A stretch of 12,998 bases of DNA from Butyrivibrio sp. (GCF_015056685.1 NZ_SVFW01000045.1:1-12998), one strand, 5' to 3'; positions 1-7,766 are shown, counted from the first letter of the stretch. A program made the numbers and translations. The notes: generated by a model from the letters alone, not told the origin.

Positions 1-2019
1 ATGGCAATCGCCATGATCATCTTAACTTATGTGGCTACCAAGGAACTGTCTACCAATCTTCAGGCAGCGAACACTGAAGCCATGAACAGTAATGTTGAGG
101 CAAATGCAAATAGTCTTGATGGAAAACTGGAGATCATAAGAACTACAGCTGTAAATATTTCAGAAATGGTTTCTACATCTTATCAGTTTGTTCAGATGGA
201 TAACTATAAGGGAACCTTGTCTAAAATTATTAATGATAATGATTCTATACTTGGTGCAGGATTGTGGTTTGAGCCAAATACATTTGATCCGGCTGAAAAA
301 TATATCGGCCCATATTGGTACAGAGATGGAAGTACAATAGTTGAAACCTGGGATTATAGTAATGCAGAGTATGATTATTTTAATCAGGAATATTATTTGA
401 ATGCAAAAGCTCTTTCACAGGGACAGGCCGTTATAACAGATCCATATTATGATCCTACAAGTGGAAAGATCATGTCCAGTTGTTCTGCTCCAATATATGA
501 TGGAAATACATATATTGGATGTGTAACTGTTGATATGGAGCTTACAGATATTTCGGAGCTTGTATCAAATATCAAAGTAGGTTCAACAGGAAGTGCTATA
601 CTTCTTTCTTCTGATGGTACTTATATATATACGGACGACAACCAAAAGGTAATGGATGGCGTAAAGATGCAGGAGGATTCTGATGCAAATATAGCAGCAG
701 CAGGTCAGATGATCCTATCAAATTCCGGCGAAGAGCCACATATGGGAGTTATGAGAGTAGGTGGAAAAACAATCCTCTTAACCTATATGGATATTGCAAA
801 AGTTAATTGGAAGATGATCATCAGAATGGATCTTGAAGAAATTGAAGCACCATCAAAAAGTGCTACAAGAGTTCTTACAGTAATCATGATCATTGCTCTT
901 ATTGTAAGTGCTGTTATTATAACAATCTTTGTTATGAGTATTGCTAAGAGTATCAACAGCGTTAAACAGTTTGCGAACCTTCTTGCAAGTGGAGATTTTA
1001 CAGTTGATAAAATCGTATCTAACAGAGGTGATGAACTTGGTCAGATGAGTGATTCCCTCAACGATATGTTTGAGAATAACAAGGACGTTATTTCTAGAAT
1101 TTCAGATGGATCAGTAAAGGTGAGCGAGACATCAACAGGCCTCGCAAATATGGCTAACGAGCTCTCCGGCCAGTTTAATGATATCCAGACCAATATGTCA
1201 GGTGTTAACGATGCAATGATGTCTTCAGGAGCTGCTACAGAGCAGGTTAATGCATCAGTTGAAGAAGTAAATGCATCGGTTCAGCAGCTTGCATCTGAGA
1301 CTGAAAAGACAAGCGAAGATGCAGTTGTTATCAAGAAGAAAGCAAGAGAGATCGAGCAGCAAAGTAAGGCTGCATATGATAACGCAATACACATTTCAGA
1401 GCAGCGTGAGGCTGACCTTGCTGATGCCAATGAAAAAGCTAAAGTTGTTGATGAGATCGGAACTCTTGCAGATACGATTGCTGAAATCGCTGATCAGATA
1501 AACCTTCTTTCACTTAATGCCAGCATTGAGGCTGCAAGAGCAGGCGATGCAGGTAAAGGATTTGCAGTTGTTGCTTCAGAAATCAACAAGCTTGCAAGCA
1601 GCACTTCAGAGGCAGTAGAACAGATCAGAGAGACAATAGACGGTGTACAGGAAGCATTCGGAACACTTTCAAGCTCATCCGGAGAGCTCCTTGGATTTAT
1701 CAAAGAAACAGTTGCACCTGACTATGATAAATTTGTTAATATGGCAAAACAGTACGGCGATGACGCAGGAGCATTTGGCGATTCTTCAGAAAAGATTGCA
1801 GGAATGGTTGAGAATATCAGAGCAGCTATGGAAGAAGTATCCAAAGCTATTCAGAATATCGCAGAGTCCACTCAGGACACAGCTGATCTGTCAAGCAGAG
1901 TAAATGATTCTGTAATGGCTGCAGCTGATGTGGTATCCAATGTAAATGATATGTCCAGCAAGCAGGAAGAGATTGCGGATACTCTCGGAGAGATTGTTGG
2001 CAAATTTAAACTTAAATAA
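1..2019 (+). CDS. Methyl-accepting chemotaxis protein with dCache sensor (5' end outside window)
   Basis: Membrane chemoreceptor that senses an extracellular ligand and controls the CheA kinase through a cytoplasmic coiled coil. The frame opens at base 1 with hydrophobic residues (MAIAMIILTYV) that look like the second half of a first membrane helix, so the true start is probably upstream. Residues about 25-280 form an extracytoplasmic dCache-like domain, including a PYYDPTSGK stretch at 148-156. A membrane helix spans about 291-313, a HAMP segment follows to about 366, and the signalling hairpin tip is at 493-530 (QINLLSLNASIEAARAG, then GKGFAVVA). The arginine/tryptophan pair of the dCache amino-acid motif (R-x-W-Y) is not seen: the aligned stretch reads NQEYYLNAKA at 128-137, so an amino-acid ligand is not supported. 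The protein ends in GKFKLK, with no CheR/CheB-tethering pentapeptide. Family assignment is firm; the ligand is unknown. The gene ends just before a terminator shared with glgD. Confidence 0.95.
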   Translation: MAIAMIILTYVATKELSTNLQAANTEAMNSNVEANANSLDGKLEIIRTTAVNISEMVSTSYQFVQMDNYKGTLSKIINDNDSILGAGLWFEPNTFDPAEKYIGPYWYRDGSTIVETWDYSNAEYDYFNQEYYLNAKALSQGQAVITDPYYDPTSGKIMSSCSAPIYDGNTYIGCVTVDMELTDISELVSNIKVGSTGSAILLSSDGTYIYTDDNQKVMDGVKMQEDSDANIAAAGQMILSNSGEEPHMGVMRVGGKTILLTYMDIAKVNWKMIIRMDLEEIEAPSKSATRVLTVIMIIALIVSAVIITIFVMSIAKSINSVKQFANLLASGDFTVDKIVSNRGDELGQMSDSLNDMFENNKDVISRISDGSVKVSETSTGLANMANELSGQFNDIQTNMSGVNDAMMSSGAATEQVNASVEEVNASVQQLASETEKTSEDAVVIKKKAREIEQQSKAAYDNAIHISEQREADLADANEKAKVVDEIGTLADTIAEIADQINLLSLNASIEAARAGDAGKGFAVVASEINKLASSTSEAVEQIRETIDGVQEAFGTLSSSSGELLGFIKETVAPDYDKFVNMAKQYGDDAGAFGDSSEKIAGMVENIRAAMEEVSKAIQNIAESTQDTADLSSRVNDSVMAAADVVSNVNDMSSKQEEIADTLGEIVGKFKLK

Positions 2020-2030
2020 GATTTTCCCCC

Positions 2031-2066
2031 AAAAAAAGAACTCCCGGATTTGGGAGTTCTTTTTTT
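2031..2066. terminator. Bidirectional intrinsic terminator between chemoreceptor gene and glgD
   Basis: A perfect 15-bp inverted repeat pairs 2031-2045 with 2052-2066 around a six-base loop. Its GAACTCCC/GGGAGTTC core is flanked by seven A on the left and seven paired T on the right, so each strand reads a GC stem followed by a U tract. It lies 11 bases after the chemoreceptor stop and 8 bases beyond the glgD stop, as expected for a terminator serving two convergent genes. Confidence 0.93.
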
Positions 2067-2074
2067 GCTTTTCA

Positions 2075-3190
2075 TCAGAGAATGTCGCGTCTTTTAATGT
2101 ATTGTGGTTGAAGCTCTGTGCCAATGATATTCTTGGCATTTACAATCTTAGCCCACTTATCTACAACGGCATTTTCAATGTGGATGTTGTCTGAAATCTC
2201 AGTGTAGGCCATGATGATTGAGTTTTTGATAGTAACACCTTTTCCTATTACTGCGCCACGGCCGATGATTGAGTTTTCAACTGTTCCCTCAATAAGGCAA
2301 CCATTACTGATAAAAGAATTAGTGACTTTAGCTGTCTCAAAGTACTGAGTAGGGCAGGAGTCTGTAGTTCTGGTATATATTGGCCAGTCTGCCTTGAACA
2401 GGTCGCTTGCTATATTGTAGTCCAAAAGTTCCATTGATGCGTGGTAATAATCATCAAGACTTGTAAGACTTGCAAAGTAACCTTTGTGCTGGTAAGCTCT
2501 GACATCCATCTGCTTGCAGTAGAGATTGATTATGTCAGGAAGAGTGTAGATTGATGACATCCAGCTTGCATCCTGTACAAGCTCAATAAAGGTCTCTTTT
2601 CTCATGCAATAGGTATCCATAAGGATATTCTTGTTGCTGGCTGTTCCGAGATTTTTTTCGATTGCCTGAACACCCTTTTGCTTATTTAAAACTACTGTGT
2701 GACAACCTTTGAAGTAGCTCCTGGCGTTCTCTACTTTGTGGTATAGAACAGTTATCTCAGCTCCGGATGCTATGTGGCTTTCAAGGAGCTGACGGTAGTC
2801 TTGCTTGTAAACCATATAGCTTGGAGCAACAATAACATACTCTTCGTGCATACGCTGGATGTAGTCGATGTTTGCCTTGTAAGCAGAGATGTCGTTGTTA
2901 TAGATTGAACGTGAAGAGGTATTTTCTGAAAAAAGAAGCTGTATCTTACCTCTCTTACTGTTTATGTTGTAATGTCTTCCTGATCCGATGTGCTCGCAAA
3001 GAGATCTTGGCTTTGACTGCAGGTAGACCTGAATTCTGTTGATGTCAGAATTACTCATGTTGGAAATTGGAAAATCCACAACTCTGAATCTTCCAAGGAA
3101 TGAGAAAGATCCGATAGGGCGGTAGTCCTGAAGTCCGTCAACGTAAATGGTATTATCTGCGGAGGATACAATTCCAAATGCTTTAGCCAT
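2075..3190 (-). CDS. glgD: GlgD, non-catalytic/regulatory subunit of glucose-1-phosphate adenylyltransferase
   Basis: Partner subunit of GlgC in the two-subunit ADP-glucose pyrophosphorylase of Firmicutes, the committed step of glycogen synthesis; cytoplasmic. The 371 residues keep the nucleotidyltransferase fold (FRVVDFPISN at 35-44) and a C-terminal left-handed beta-helix, seen as repeated N-S/A-hydrophobic-G turns from about 285 to 358. The catalytic features seen in GlgC are missing: the glycine-rich nucleotide loop is replaced by FGIVSSADNTIYVDGL (5-20), and the SGDH aspartate motif by APSYMVYK (122-129). That pattern is typical of GlgD and means it probably does not make ADP-glucose alone. 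The ATG at 3190-3188 overlaps the glgC stop by one base (TAATG), with a strong ribosome binding site inside the end of glgC, so translation is probably coupled. The gene ends at the shared bidirectional terminator. Assignment is secure. Confidence 0.95.
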   Translation of the reverse strand: MAKAFGIVSSADNTIYVDGLQDYRPIGSFSFLGRFRVVDFPISNMSNSDINRIQVYLQSKPRSLCEHIGSGRHYNINSKRGKIQLLFSENTSSRSIYNNDISAYKANIDYIQRMHEEYVIVAPSYMVYKQDYRQLLESHIASGAEITVLYHKVENARSYFKGCHTVVLNKQKGVQAIEKNLGTASNKNILMDTYCMRKETFIELVQDASWMSSIYTLPDIINLYCKQMDVRAYQHKGYFASLTSLDDYYHASMELLDYNIASDLFKADWPIYTRTTDSCPTQYFETAKVTNSFISNGCLIEGTVENSIIGRGAVIGKGVTIKNSIIMAYTEISDNIHIENAVVDKWAKIVNAKNIIGTELQPQYIKRRDIL

Positions 3191-4332
3191 TATTTGTTAC
3201 CTCCTTTCACATTCTTTGCAACAAGTGTTATGTTCTCGCTGGTCTTTGAACCGACTTTTGCTCTTTTACCAATCTTAACATTCTCAGCAACAAGCGCTCT
3301 TGTAACTACAGCGCCCTCTTCAACAACTGCTCCGGGCATCAGCACACTGTCTATTACCTTGGCACCTTTTTTGACAACAGCGTTGGTGAAAAGAACTGAA
3401 TTGGTAACTGAACCTTCAACCTGAACGCCCTGTGTAATGTAGGCTTTTTTAACCTTTGCCTCTTTGCCGATATACTGAGGAAGAGTTGAGACATCCTCTG
3501 TATAAATGAGCCATGAAGAATCGTTTAGATTCAGCTCGTTCTTGGGATCGAGAAGGTCCATGTTTGCTTCCCAGAGAGAATCGATGGTTCCAACGTCCTT
3601 CCAGTAGCCGCTGAATTCATAAGCAAAAAGACCTCTGTGTTCATTAAGCATTCTTGGAATGATGTCTTTACCGAAATCGTGGTCGGATTCAGGATTTTTC
3701 ATATCTTCCACCAGCATTTTTCTAAGAAGCTTCCAACTGAAAATGTATATACCCATAGAAGCCAGATTGCTCTTTGGCTTTGCGGGCTTTTCCTCAAATT
3801 CGATTATTCGTCCCTTGCCGTCTGTGTTCATGATGCCGAAACGGCTGGCTTCTTTCATAGGAACGCCGCGCACAGCAATAGTAGCATCCGCATTCATTTC
3901 CTTGTGGTATGCCAGCATTTTTGCGTAATTCATTTTGTAAATGTGATCGCCGGAGAGAATAAGTAGATACTCCGGATTGTAAGCATCGATAAAATCAATA
4001 TTCTGAGAGATTGCATCTGCGGTTCCTCTGTAGACATCAAGGCCTTCATCAGCTTTTTCACGAGGTGTGAGAACGTATACACCGCTGTCTTTGGAGTCGA
4101 GACCCCAACGACCATCCTGTGCTACATAACTGTTTAACAGTACAGATTCATACTGTGTTAAAACGCCGACAACGTCGATGCCACTGTTAGCACAGTTACT
4201 GAGTGGAAAGTCAATGATGCGGTATTTTCCGCCGTAATAGACAGCCGGTTTGGCTACTTTGGTAGTCAGATCTTTTAATCTGCTTCCGCGACCACCGGCA
4301 AGAATCATAGCCAGCATTTCATTCTGACTCAT
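3190..4332 (-). CDS. glgC: GlgC, catalytic subunit of glucose-1-phosphate adenylyltransferase (ADP-glucose pyrophosphorylase)
   Basis: Makes ADP-glucose and pyrophosphate from ATP and glucose-1-phosphate, feeding glycogen synthase; cytoplasmic. The 380 residues show the full set of family motifs: nucleotide loop MILAGGRGSRLKDLT (9-23), YYGGKYRIIDFPLSN (32-46), catalytic Asp129 in SGDHIYK (127-133), glucose-1-phosphate site FEEKP (179-183, Lys182), GYWKDVGT (242-249), and a C-terminal left-handed beta-helix from about 285. Length is usual for Firmicute GlgC. The ATG at 4332-4330 follows AGGGGGGA at a workable distance. It is the first gene of a two-gene operon with glgD, and no branching enzyme, synthase or phosphorylase gene is present in the window. 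Transcription probably starts from a TTGTCT/TATTAT promoter in the divergent region. Assignment is secure; the allosteric effectors cannot be read from sequence. Confidence 0.97.
   Translation of the reverse strand: MSQNEMLAMILAGGRGSRLKDLTTKVAKPAVYYGGKYRIIDFPLSNCANSGIDVVGVLTQYESVLLNSYVAQDGRWGLDSKDSGVYVLTPREKADEGLDVYRGTADAISQNIDFIDAYNPEYLLILSGDHIYKMNYAKMLAYHKEMNADATIAVRGVPMKEASRFGIMNTDGKGRIIEFEEKPAKPKSNLASMGIYIFSWKLLRKMLVEDMKNPESDHDFGKDIIPRMLNEHRGLFAYEFSGYWKDVGTIDSLWEANMDLLDPKNELNLNDSSWLIYTEDVSTLPQYIGKEAKVKKAYITQGVQVEGSVTNSVLFTNAVVKKGAKVIDSVLMPGAVVEEGAVVTRALVAENVKIGKRAKVGSKTSENITLVAKNVKGGNK
3199..3207 (-). promoter_or_regulatory. Ribosome binding site of glgD inside the 3' end of glgC
   Basis: The minus strand reads AAAGGAGGT, eight bases before the glgD ATG. 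The same bases encode part of the VKGGNK tail of GlgC, so this tail also carries the translation signal for glgD. With the TAATG stop/start overlap, this points to coupled translation and near-equal subunit amounts. Confidence 0.88.
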
Positions 4333-4371
4333 ATAAAATCCCCCCTATTCTGTAGATTTATAGAATTACCC

Positions 4372-4383
4372 TCATAATTATGA
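4372..4383. repeat. 12-bp perfect palindrome in the divergent promoter region
   Basis: TCATAATTATGA reads identically on both strands. It sits at the predicted glgC transcription start and overlaps the TGn of the plus-strand extended -10, so a dimeric regulator bound here could affect both directions. AT-rich palindromes also arise by chance, so a regulatory role is inference. Confidence 0.4.
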
Positions 4384-4389
4384 TATAAT
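4381..4389 (+). promoter_or_regulatory. Extended -10 promoter of the glycosyltransferase gene
   Basis: TGATATAAT is a perfect TGn-TATAAT extended -10. No good -35 is visible 17 bases upstream, which extended -10 promoters can tolerate. The predicted start near 4396 gives a leader of about 45 bases to the GTG at 4441. Confidence 0.6.
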
Positions 4390-4413
4390 ACAGTGCGAAA
4401 AAAAGATAGACAA
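4385..4413 (-). promoter_or_regulatory. Probable sigma-A promoter of glgCD
   Basis: On the minus strand, TTGTCT (4413-4408, four of six consensus bases) and TATTAT (4390-4385, five of six) are separated by exactly 17 bases. The predicted start near 4378 leaves a leader of about 46 bases before the glgC ATG. The -10 covers nearly the same bases as the -10 of the opposing promoter. Confidence 0.65.
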
Positions 4414-4440
4414 AAATATACATAAGGTGAGGATTTATAG

Positions 4441-5358
4441 GTGCTTTCAGTTATTATTCCAGCTTACAACGAAGAAGAGATCATCCCTAAGACAGTCAGT
4501 ACTATTGATGGGGTTTTGAATGACGCAAATATTGCGCATGAACTTTTATTTATAAACGATGGTTCTAAGGACAGAACCTGGGAGATTATTGAGGAGGCTG
4601 CTTCTAAGAATAAGAACGTCAAGGGAGTATGTTTTTCAAGAAACTTTGGAAAAGAATCTGCTGTTTTTGCCGGATTATCACAGGCAACAGGCGATTGTTG
4701 CGTGGTTATTGACTGTGATCTTCAGCATCCACCTGAAAAGATAGTTGAGATGTACAGACTTTGGGAACAGGGCTATGAAATAGTTGAGGGTGTAAAAACA
4801 AGCCGTGGCAGCGAGAGTGCACTTCATAAGTTTGCTGCCAAGAGCTTTTATGCGATCATGAGTGATGCAGTTGGATTTGATATGTCCAGAGCATCTGACT
4901 TTAAGCTTCTTGACAGAAAGGCCATCAATGTTCTTCTCAACATGAGAGAAAAAAATGCTTTCTTCAGAGCTCTTTCATCTTGGATCGGTTTTAAGAGCAC
5001 AGAAGTAGAGTATGACGTAAGAGAAAGAGAAGCCGGGACTTCCAAGTGGAGCACAAAGTCACTTATTAAATATGCTGTTACAAACATTTCTTCTTTCACC
5101 TCTGCTCCTATGCAGATAGTGACAATACTTGGATTTTTGGTTTTCTTTGTAGGACTTGCATTTAGCGTAGAGGCTCTTGTTCAGTACTTCTTGGGCAGTG
5201 CCAGAGCCGGTTTTACTACAGTAATTATTCTTCAGTGCTTTACATCTTCAGTCATCATGATGGGGCTTGGAATAATTGGTTTTTACATTTCCAAGATTTA
5301 CGAGGAAGTAAAGGGAAGACCTAAGTTCATTATTGACAAGACAACCTACGAGAAATAA
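4441..5358 (+). CDS. Family 2 glycosyltransferase with two C-terminal membrane helices (GtrB/DPM-like)
   Basis: Probably transfers a sugar from a nucleotide sugar to polyprenyl phosphate at the inner face of the membrane, as do GtrB and dolichol-phosphate-mannose synthases. The 305 residues show the GT-A motifs VIIPAYNEE (4-12), FINDGSKDRT (38-47), the metal-binding DCDLQHPP (91-98) and REAGTSKWS (196-204), the R-x-x-G-x-S-K-W signature of this group. Two membrane helices lie at about 225-250 and 258-285, followed by the short basic tail usual for the family. The start is a GTG, chosen because AGGTGAGG ends eight bases upstream and the conserved N-terminus begins at once. It is divergent from glgC. 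No flippase or acceptor-modifying enzyme gene is adjacent, so the sugar and final product (wall polymer, glycolipid or other) cannot be named. Fold and membrane type are firm. Confidence 0.93.
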   Translation: MLSVIIPAYNEEEIIPKTVSTIDGVLNDANIAHELLFINDGSKDRTWEIIEEAASKNKNVKGVCFSRNFGKESAVFAGLSQATGDCCVVIDCDLQHPPEKIVEMYRLWEQGYEIVEGVKTSRGSESALHKFAAKSFYAIMSDAVGFDMSRASDFKLLDRKAINVLLNMREKNAFFRALSSWIGFKSTEVEYDVREREAGTSKWSTKSLIKYAVTNISSFTSAPMQIVTILGFLVFFVGLAFSVEALVQYFLGSARAGFTTVIILQCFTSSVIMMGLGIIGFYISKIYEEVKGRPKFIIDKTTYEK

Positions 5359-5380
5359 ACGTAATTTTATAAAAATATAA

Positions 5381-5409
5381 TTGGTATATTCCAAATGATG
5401 GGGTACAAT
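5381..5409 (+). promoter_or_regulatory. Promoter of the EAL-HDOD gene, overlapped by a near-palindrome
   Basis: TTGGTA (5381-5386) and TACAAT (5404-5409) are 17 bases apart, four and five of six consensus bases. The predicted start near 5416 precedes a good AAAGGAG ribosome binding site at 5442-5448. The -35 lies inside TTGGTATATTCCAA (5381-5394), which is symmetric at six of seven base pairs. No terminator follows the glycosyltransferase gene, so read-through from it is also possible. Confidence 0.6.
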
Positions 5410-5454
5410 ATTAGTGAGTGGGAGATTGTTATGCGCACGTGAAAGGAGCGGATA

Positions 5455-6681
5455 ATGCTTGCTACATTAATTCCTTTATTTGACGATAAAATGTCGGTTT
5501 GTGCCTATTCAGTTTTCGCGAGAAAAGAGAACCACTTCCTGAATCCGGGATTTGAAGGAGGCGCCAGATATGACGGCGCAGGCACCATTCATGAGCTTGA
5601 AGTTGTAAGCAGCATGGGCGTTGCCACACTTTCCGGTGGAAAGGAAGTATTTGTCCCCATCAATCAGTTTTCTATTTTCTCTGAGATTTCACTTCAGTGT
5701 ACTGTGCCTGCTGAAAAGGTAGTTCTTTTGATGGACAATACGATCCTTCCGGAGGAGCAGTTTATCAGAAGGGTAAAAGAGCTGAAGAGTCAGGGGTACA
5801 AGCTTGCTATGCGTAAACTTCCGATTGCAAGTTTTGAACCCTACAGAGAAATCTTAAGTAAGTGCGATTACATTCTGCTTAATCATGCCAAGATACATAT
5901 TGATAAAGCCAAGCTCTATTTCAACTCGGTCTATCCAAATATAAAGCTGTGCGCCGTTAATGTTGATACTCAGGAAGAATATGATGAGCTTACAAAAGAC
6001 GGTGGATATGACCTTTATGAGGGCGGATTCTTTAGAATGCCTGTAAAGGAATCAGAGACAGAAGTCAGTCCTTTGAAGACAACTTATATAGAGCTTTTAA
6101 ATGTTGTAAATAACCCTGACTTTGATCTTACAGAAGCTGCTGATGTCATCGGAAAGGACCCTGCGCTTGTTATTTCTCTTTTGGAGATTGTAAACAGGAT
6201 GGCTCTTAATTCGGAGATCACATCTATCAGGCATGCAGCTGCCATGATGGGACAAAAAGAGCTAAAGCGCTGGATAAATACAGCAGTTACTAAGGAACTC
6301 TGCGCTGATAAGCCGTCGGAGATCACTAGACTTGTTATGATAAGGGCTAAATTTGCTGAGAACCTGGCTGAGAGCTTTGAGCTTTCTATTATGGCTCCGG
6401 AACTCTTTATCATGGGCCTTTTCTCTGCACTTGATATTATGCTTGATAAGCCTATGCAGGAAGCACTTGATATGGTTGTTGTTCCTAAAAATGTAAGAGC
6501 AGCTCTTTTGGATGGTGAGGGCGATTATGCCAAGATCTTGCATTTTATTAAATCATATGAGGATGCTGACTGGACGGAAGTTTCAAGAATAATGGTTCTT
6601 GAAAACCTGGATATGGATAAGATCTATGAGGCATACCTTGGAGCACTGCGCTGGTACAGAGATCTCATTCCGGCGAACTGA
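5455..6681 (+). CDS. EAL-HDOD (YuxH-type) signalling protein with a degenerate EAL domain
   Basis: Cytoplasmic two-domain protein of 408 residues resembling YuxH-type regulators. The N-terminal half (about 1-198) follows an EAL-fold layout: the start aligns with the usual Q-P-I-F-D...Y-E-L-L-F-R opening, GYKLAMRKLP (114-123) with G-Y-x-x-A-L-D-D-F, and YEGGFFRMP (188-196) with the usual Q-G-Y-F-F ending. The EAL glutamate is absent (AYSVFAR at 17-23) and the D-D-F aspartates are replaced by M-R-K, so cyclic-di-GMP hydrolysis is very unlikely. The C-terminal half (about 203-400) is an HDOD domain, with VIGKDPALVISLLEIVN (231-247) and MMGQKELKRWI (264-274). HDOD domains are non-catalytic and are thought to act in protein interaction. 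It has its own promoter and AAAGGAG six bases before the ATG, and converges with the PrsW gene. Fold is fairly sure; partner and output are unknown. Confidence 0.85.
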   Translation: MLATLIPLFDDKMSVCAYSVFARKENHFLNPGFEGGARYDGAGTIHELEVVSSMGVATLSGGKEVFVPINQFSIFSEISLQCTVPAEKVVLLMDNTILPEEQFIRRVKELKSQGYKLAMRKLPIASFEPYREILSKCDYILLNHAKIHIDKAKLYFNSVYPNIKLCAVNVDTQEEYDELTKDGGYDLYEGGFFRMPVKESETEVSPLKTTYIELLNVVNNPDFDLTEAADVIGKDPALVISLLEIVNRMALNSEITSIRHAAAMMGQKELKRWINTAVTKELCADKPSEITRLVMIRAKFAENLAESFELSIMAPELFIMGLFSALDIMLDKPMQEALDMVVVPKNVRAALLDGEGDYAKILHFIKSYEDADWTEVSRIMVLENLDMDKIYEAYLGALRWYRDLIPAN

Positions 6682-6695
6682 AAGTAAAAAAATAA

Positions 6696-6733
6696 AAACG
6701 CTTGCTACATGCGTGTGGCAAGCGTTTCTTTTT
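6696..6733. terminator. Bidirectional intrinsic terminator between EAL-HDOD and PrsW genes
   Basis: A 14-bp stem pairs 6696-6709 with 6714-6727, with one G-U pair and a TGCG tetraloop; AAACGCTTGC and GCAAGCGTTT are the outer arms. On the plus strand it is followed by TTTCTTTTT, and on the minus strand the A-rich 6685-6698 gives a U-rich tail. It lies between two convergent stops (6681 and 6741). Confidence 0.92.
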
Positions 6734-6740
6734 GGCTAAT

Positions 6741-7646
6741 TTATGCGTTTGTTGACTGATCAATGCTATCAGCGGTAAATACCGGATTAGGATTTACCGG
6801 AGGAACATTAACAGGAGCTGACTGAGTATTTGCTGTAGCAAATTCAGGAGTTACTGTTGCAGCATTTTCTACAGCTGGCTGAATGTTTTCAGGAAATACT
6901 ACAGGAGCAACTGATCCTACTGAATCAACTGAAGGAGTAGCCATCTGAACCTCTGGATTTAGAGGCTTGTCTTCTTTTGACATCTTTTTTACCATCTTGA
7001 TCGCGTTAACTGTCATGAATATCTCAAGAAGGATAAATACAAGGAACATTCCATCATATTCAAGTGAGCAGCTGAAATCATAGAAACCATGAAGAAAAAT
7101 AGGAACGAGAAGGGCTTTTTTCAGATTGAGCTTCTTGCCGTTTTCATCGCCTCTAAGCTCGCATCCCTTGGCAATACCATAGTATATACCCATGAAGATT
7201 CCGAAGATGCAGTGTCCGGGAACAGCAGTGATGGCACGCATTACAGCAGTTGAAAAACCGCCCTGGAATACGTAGAGAATATTTTCGAGTGTGGCAAAAC
7301 CAAGTGAAGCACAAACAGAATAAACTATTCCATCGAATGAGAAGTTGAACTCCTTGTGTTTCCAGGTTGCCTTTTTGAGTACGAAATATTTTCCGGCCTC
7401 CTCTGCAAGAGCAACAACGCAGAACATTTCAAAGAATGTATAAAGTGCATTTGGTGTGTAGAAGAAGAATGACAGAATATACAATCCTATCTCTTCTAAG
7501 ATCATGGCGCTGATTGTTGTAAGAGCACCAAGTCCGAAAACTTTGGCCATAAGTGAAAATGGCTCTTTCTCGATGTTATCAGCTCTGTAGATAACAACGA
7601 GCAGAACGATTGCAGGAAGTACTGCAAGTAAAGCTAGTGTTGACAT
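6741..7646 (-). CDS. PrsW-family intramembrane metalloprotease
   Basis: Predicted membrane-embedded protease of the PrsW/CAAX-protease-like group; the characterised Bacillus PrsW cleaves an anti-sigma factor. The 301 residues contain about seven membrane helices in the first 220. The family signature residues are present in order: AEEAGKYF (81-88, Glu82/Glu83), SLGFATLENI (114-123, Glu121), PGHCIFG (143-149, His145) and FLHGFYDF (184-191, His186, Asp190). These are the probable metal and catalytic residues. After the last helix comes a long low-complexity tail rich in Pro, Ala, Val, Thr and Asn (about 228-301), which makes the protein longer than Bacillus PrsW. The ATG at 7646-7644 follows AAGGGGA at a suitable distance. 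No sigma/anti-sigma pair is nearby, so the substrate is unknown. It is transcribed alone, divergent from the lipoprotein gene and convergent with the EAL-HDOD gene. Family is secure. Confidence 0.92.
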   Translation of the reverse strand: MSTLALLAVLPAIVLLVVIYRADNIEKEPFSLMAKVFGLGALTTISAMILEEIGLYILSFFFYTPNALYTFFEMFCVVALAEEAGKYFVLKKATWKHKEFNFSFDGIVYSVCASLGFATLENILYVFQGGFSTAVMRAITAVPGHCIFGIFMGIYYGIAKGCELRGDENGKKLNLKKALLVPIFLHGFYDFSCSLEYDGMFLVFILLEIFMTVNAIKMVKKMSKEDKPLNPEVQMATPSVDSVGSVAPVVFPENIQPAVENAATVTPEFATANTQSAPVNVPPVNPNPVFTADSIDQSTNA

Positions 7647-7766
7647 TAAATTTTTCCCCTTTTTTCATACTTTTTTCCATAATTAATAAAAATTAATTAC
7701 TTGGATAAGTTATTATATTTCAAGACAAATGTCAACTGAATTGTGGTAGGGGATAAATACAGATTC

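Noticed and set aside
3637..3966. Open frame of about 109 codons antisense to glgC
   Set aside because: glgC has all its catalytic motifs across this stretch; the antisense frame has no supporting features.
5359..5382. Terminator after the glycosyltransferase gene
   Set aside because: The stretch is AT-rich with only short imperfect symmetry and no GC stem.
7712..7735. Perfect TTGACA and TATAAT on the minus strand upstream of the PrsW gene
   Set aside because: Only 12 bases separate the hexamers, too few for a sigma-A promoter. Either hexamer might pair with a poorer partner, but I could not settle on one.
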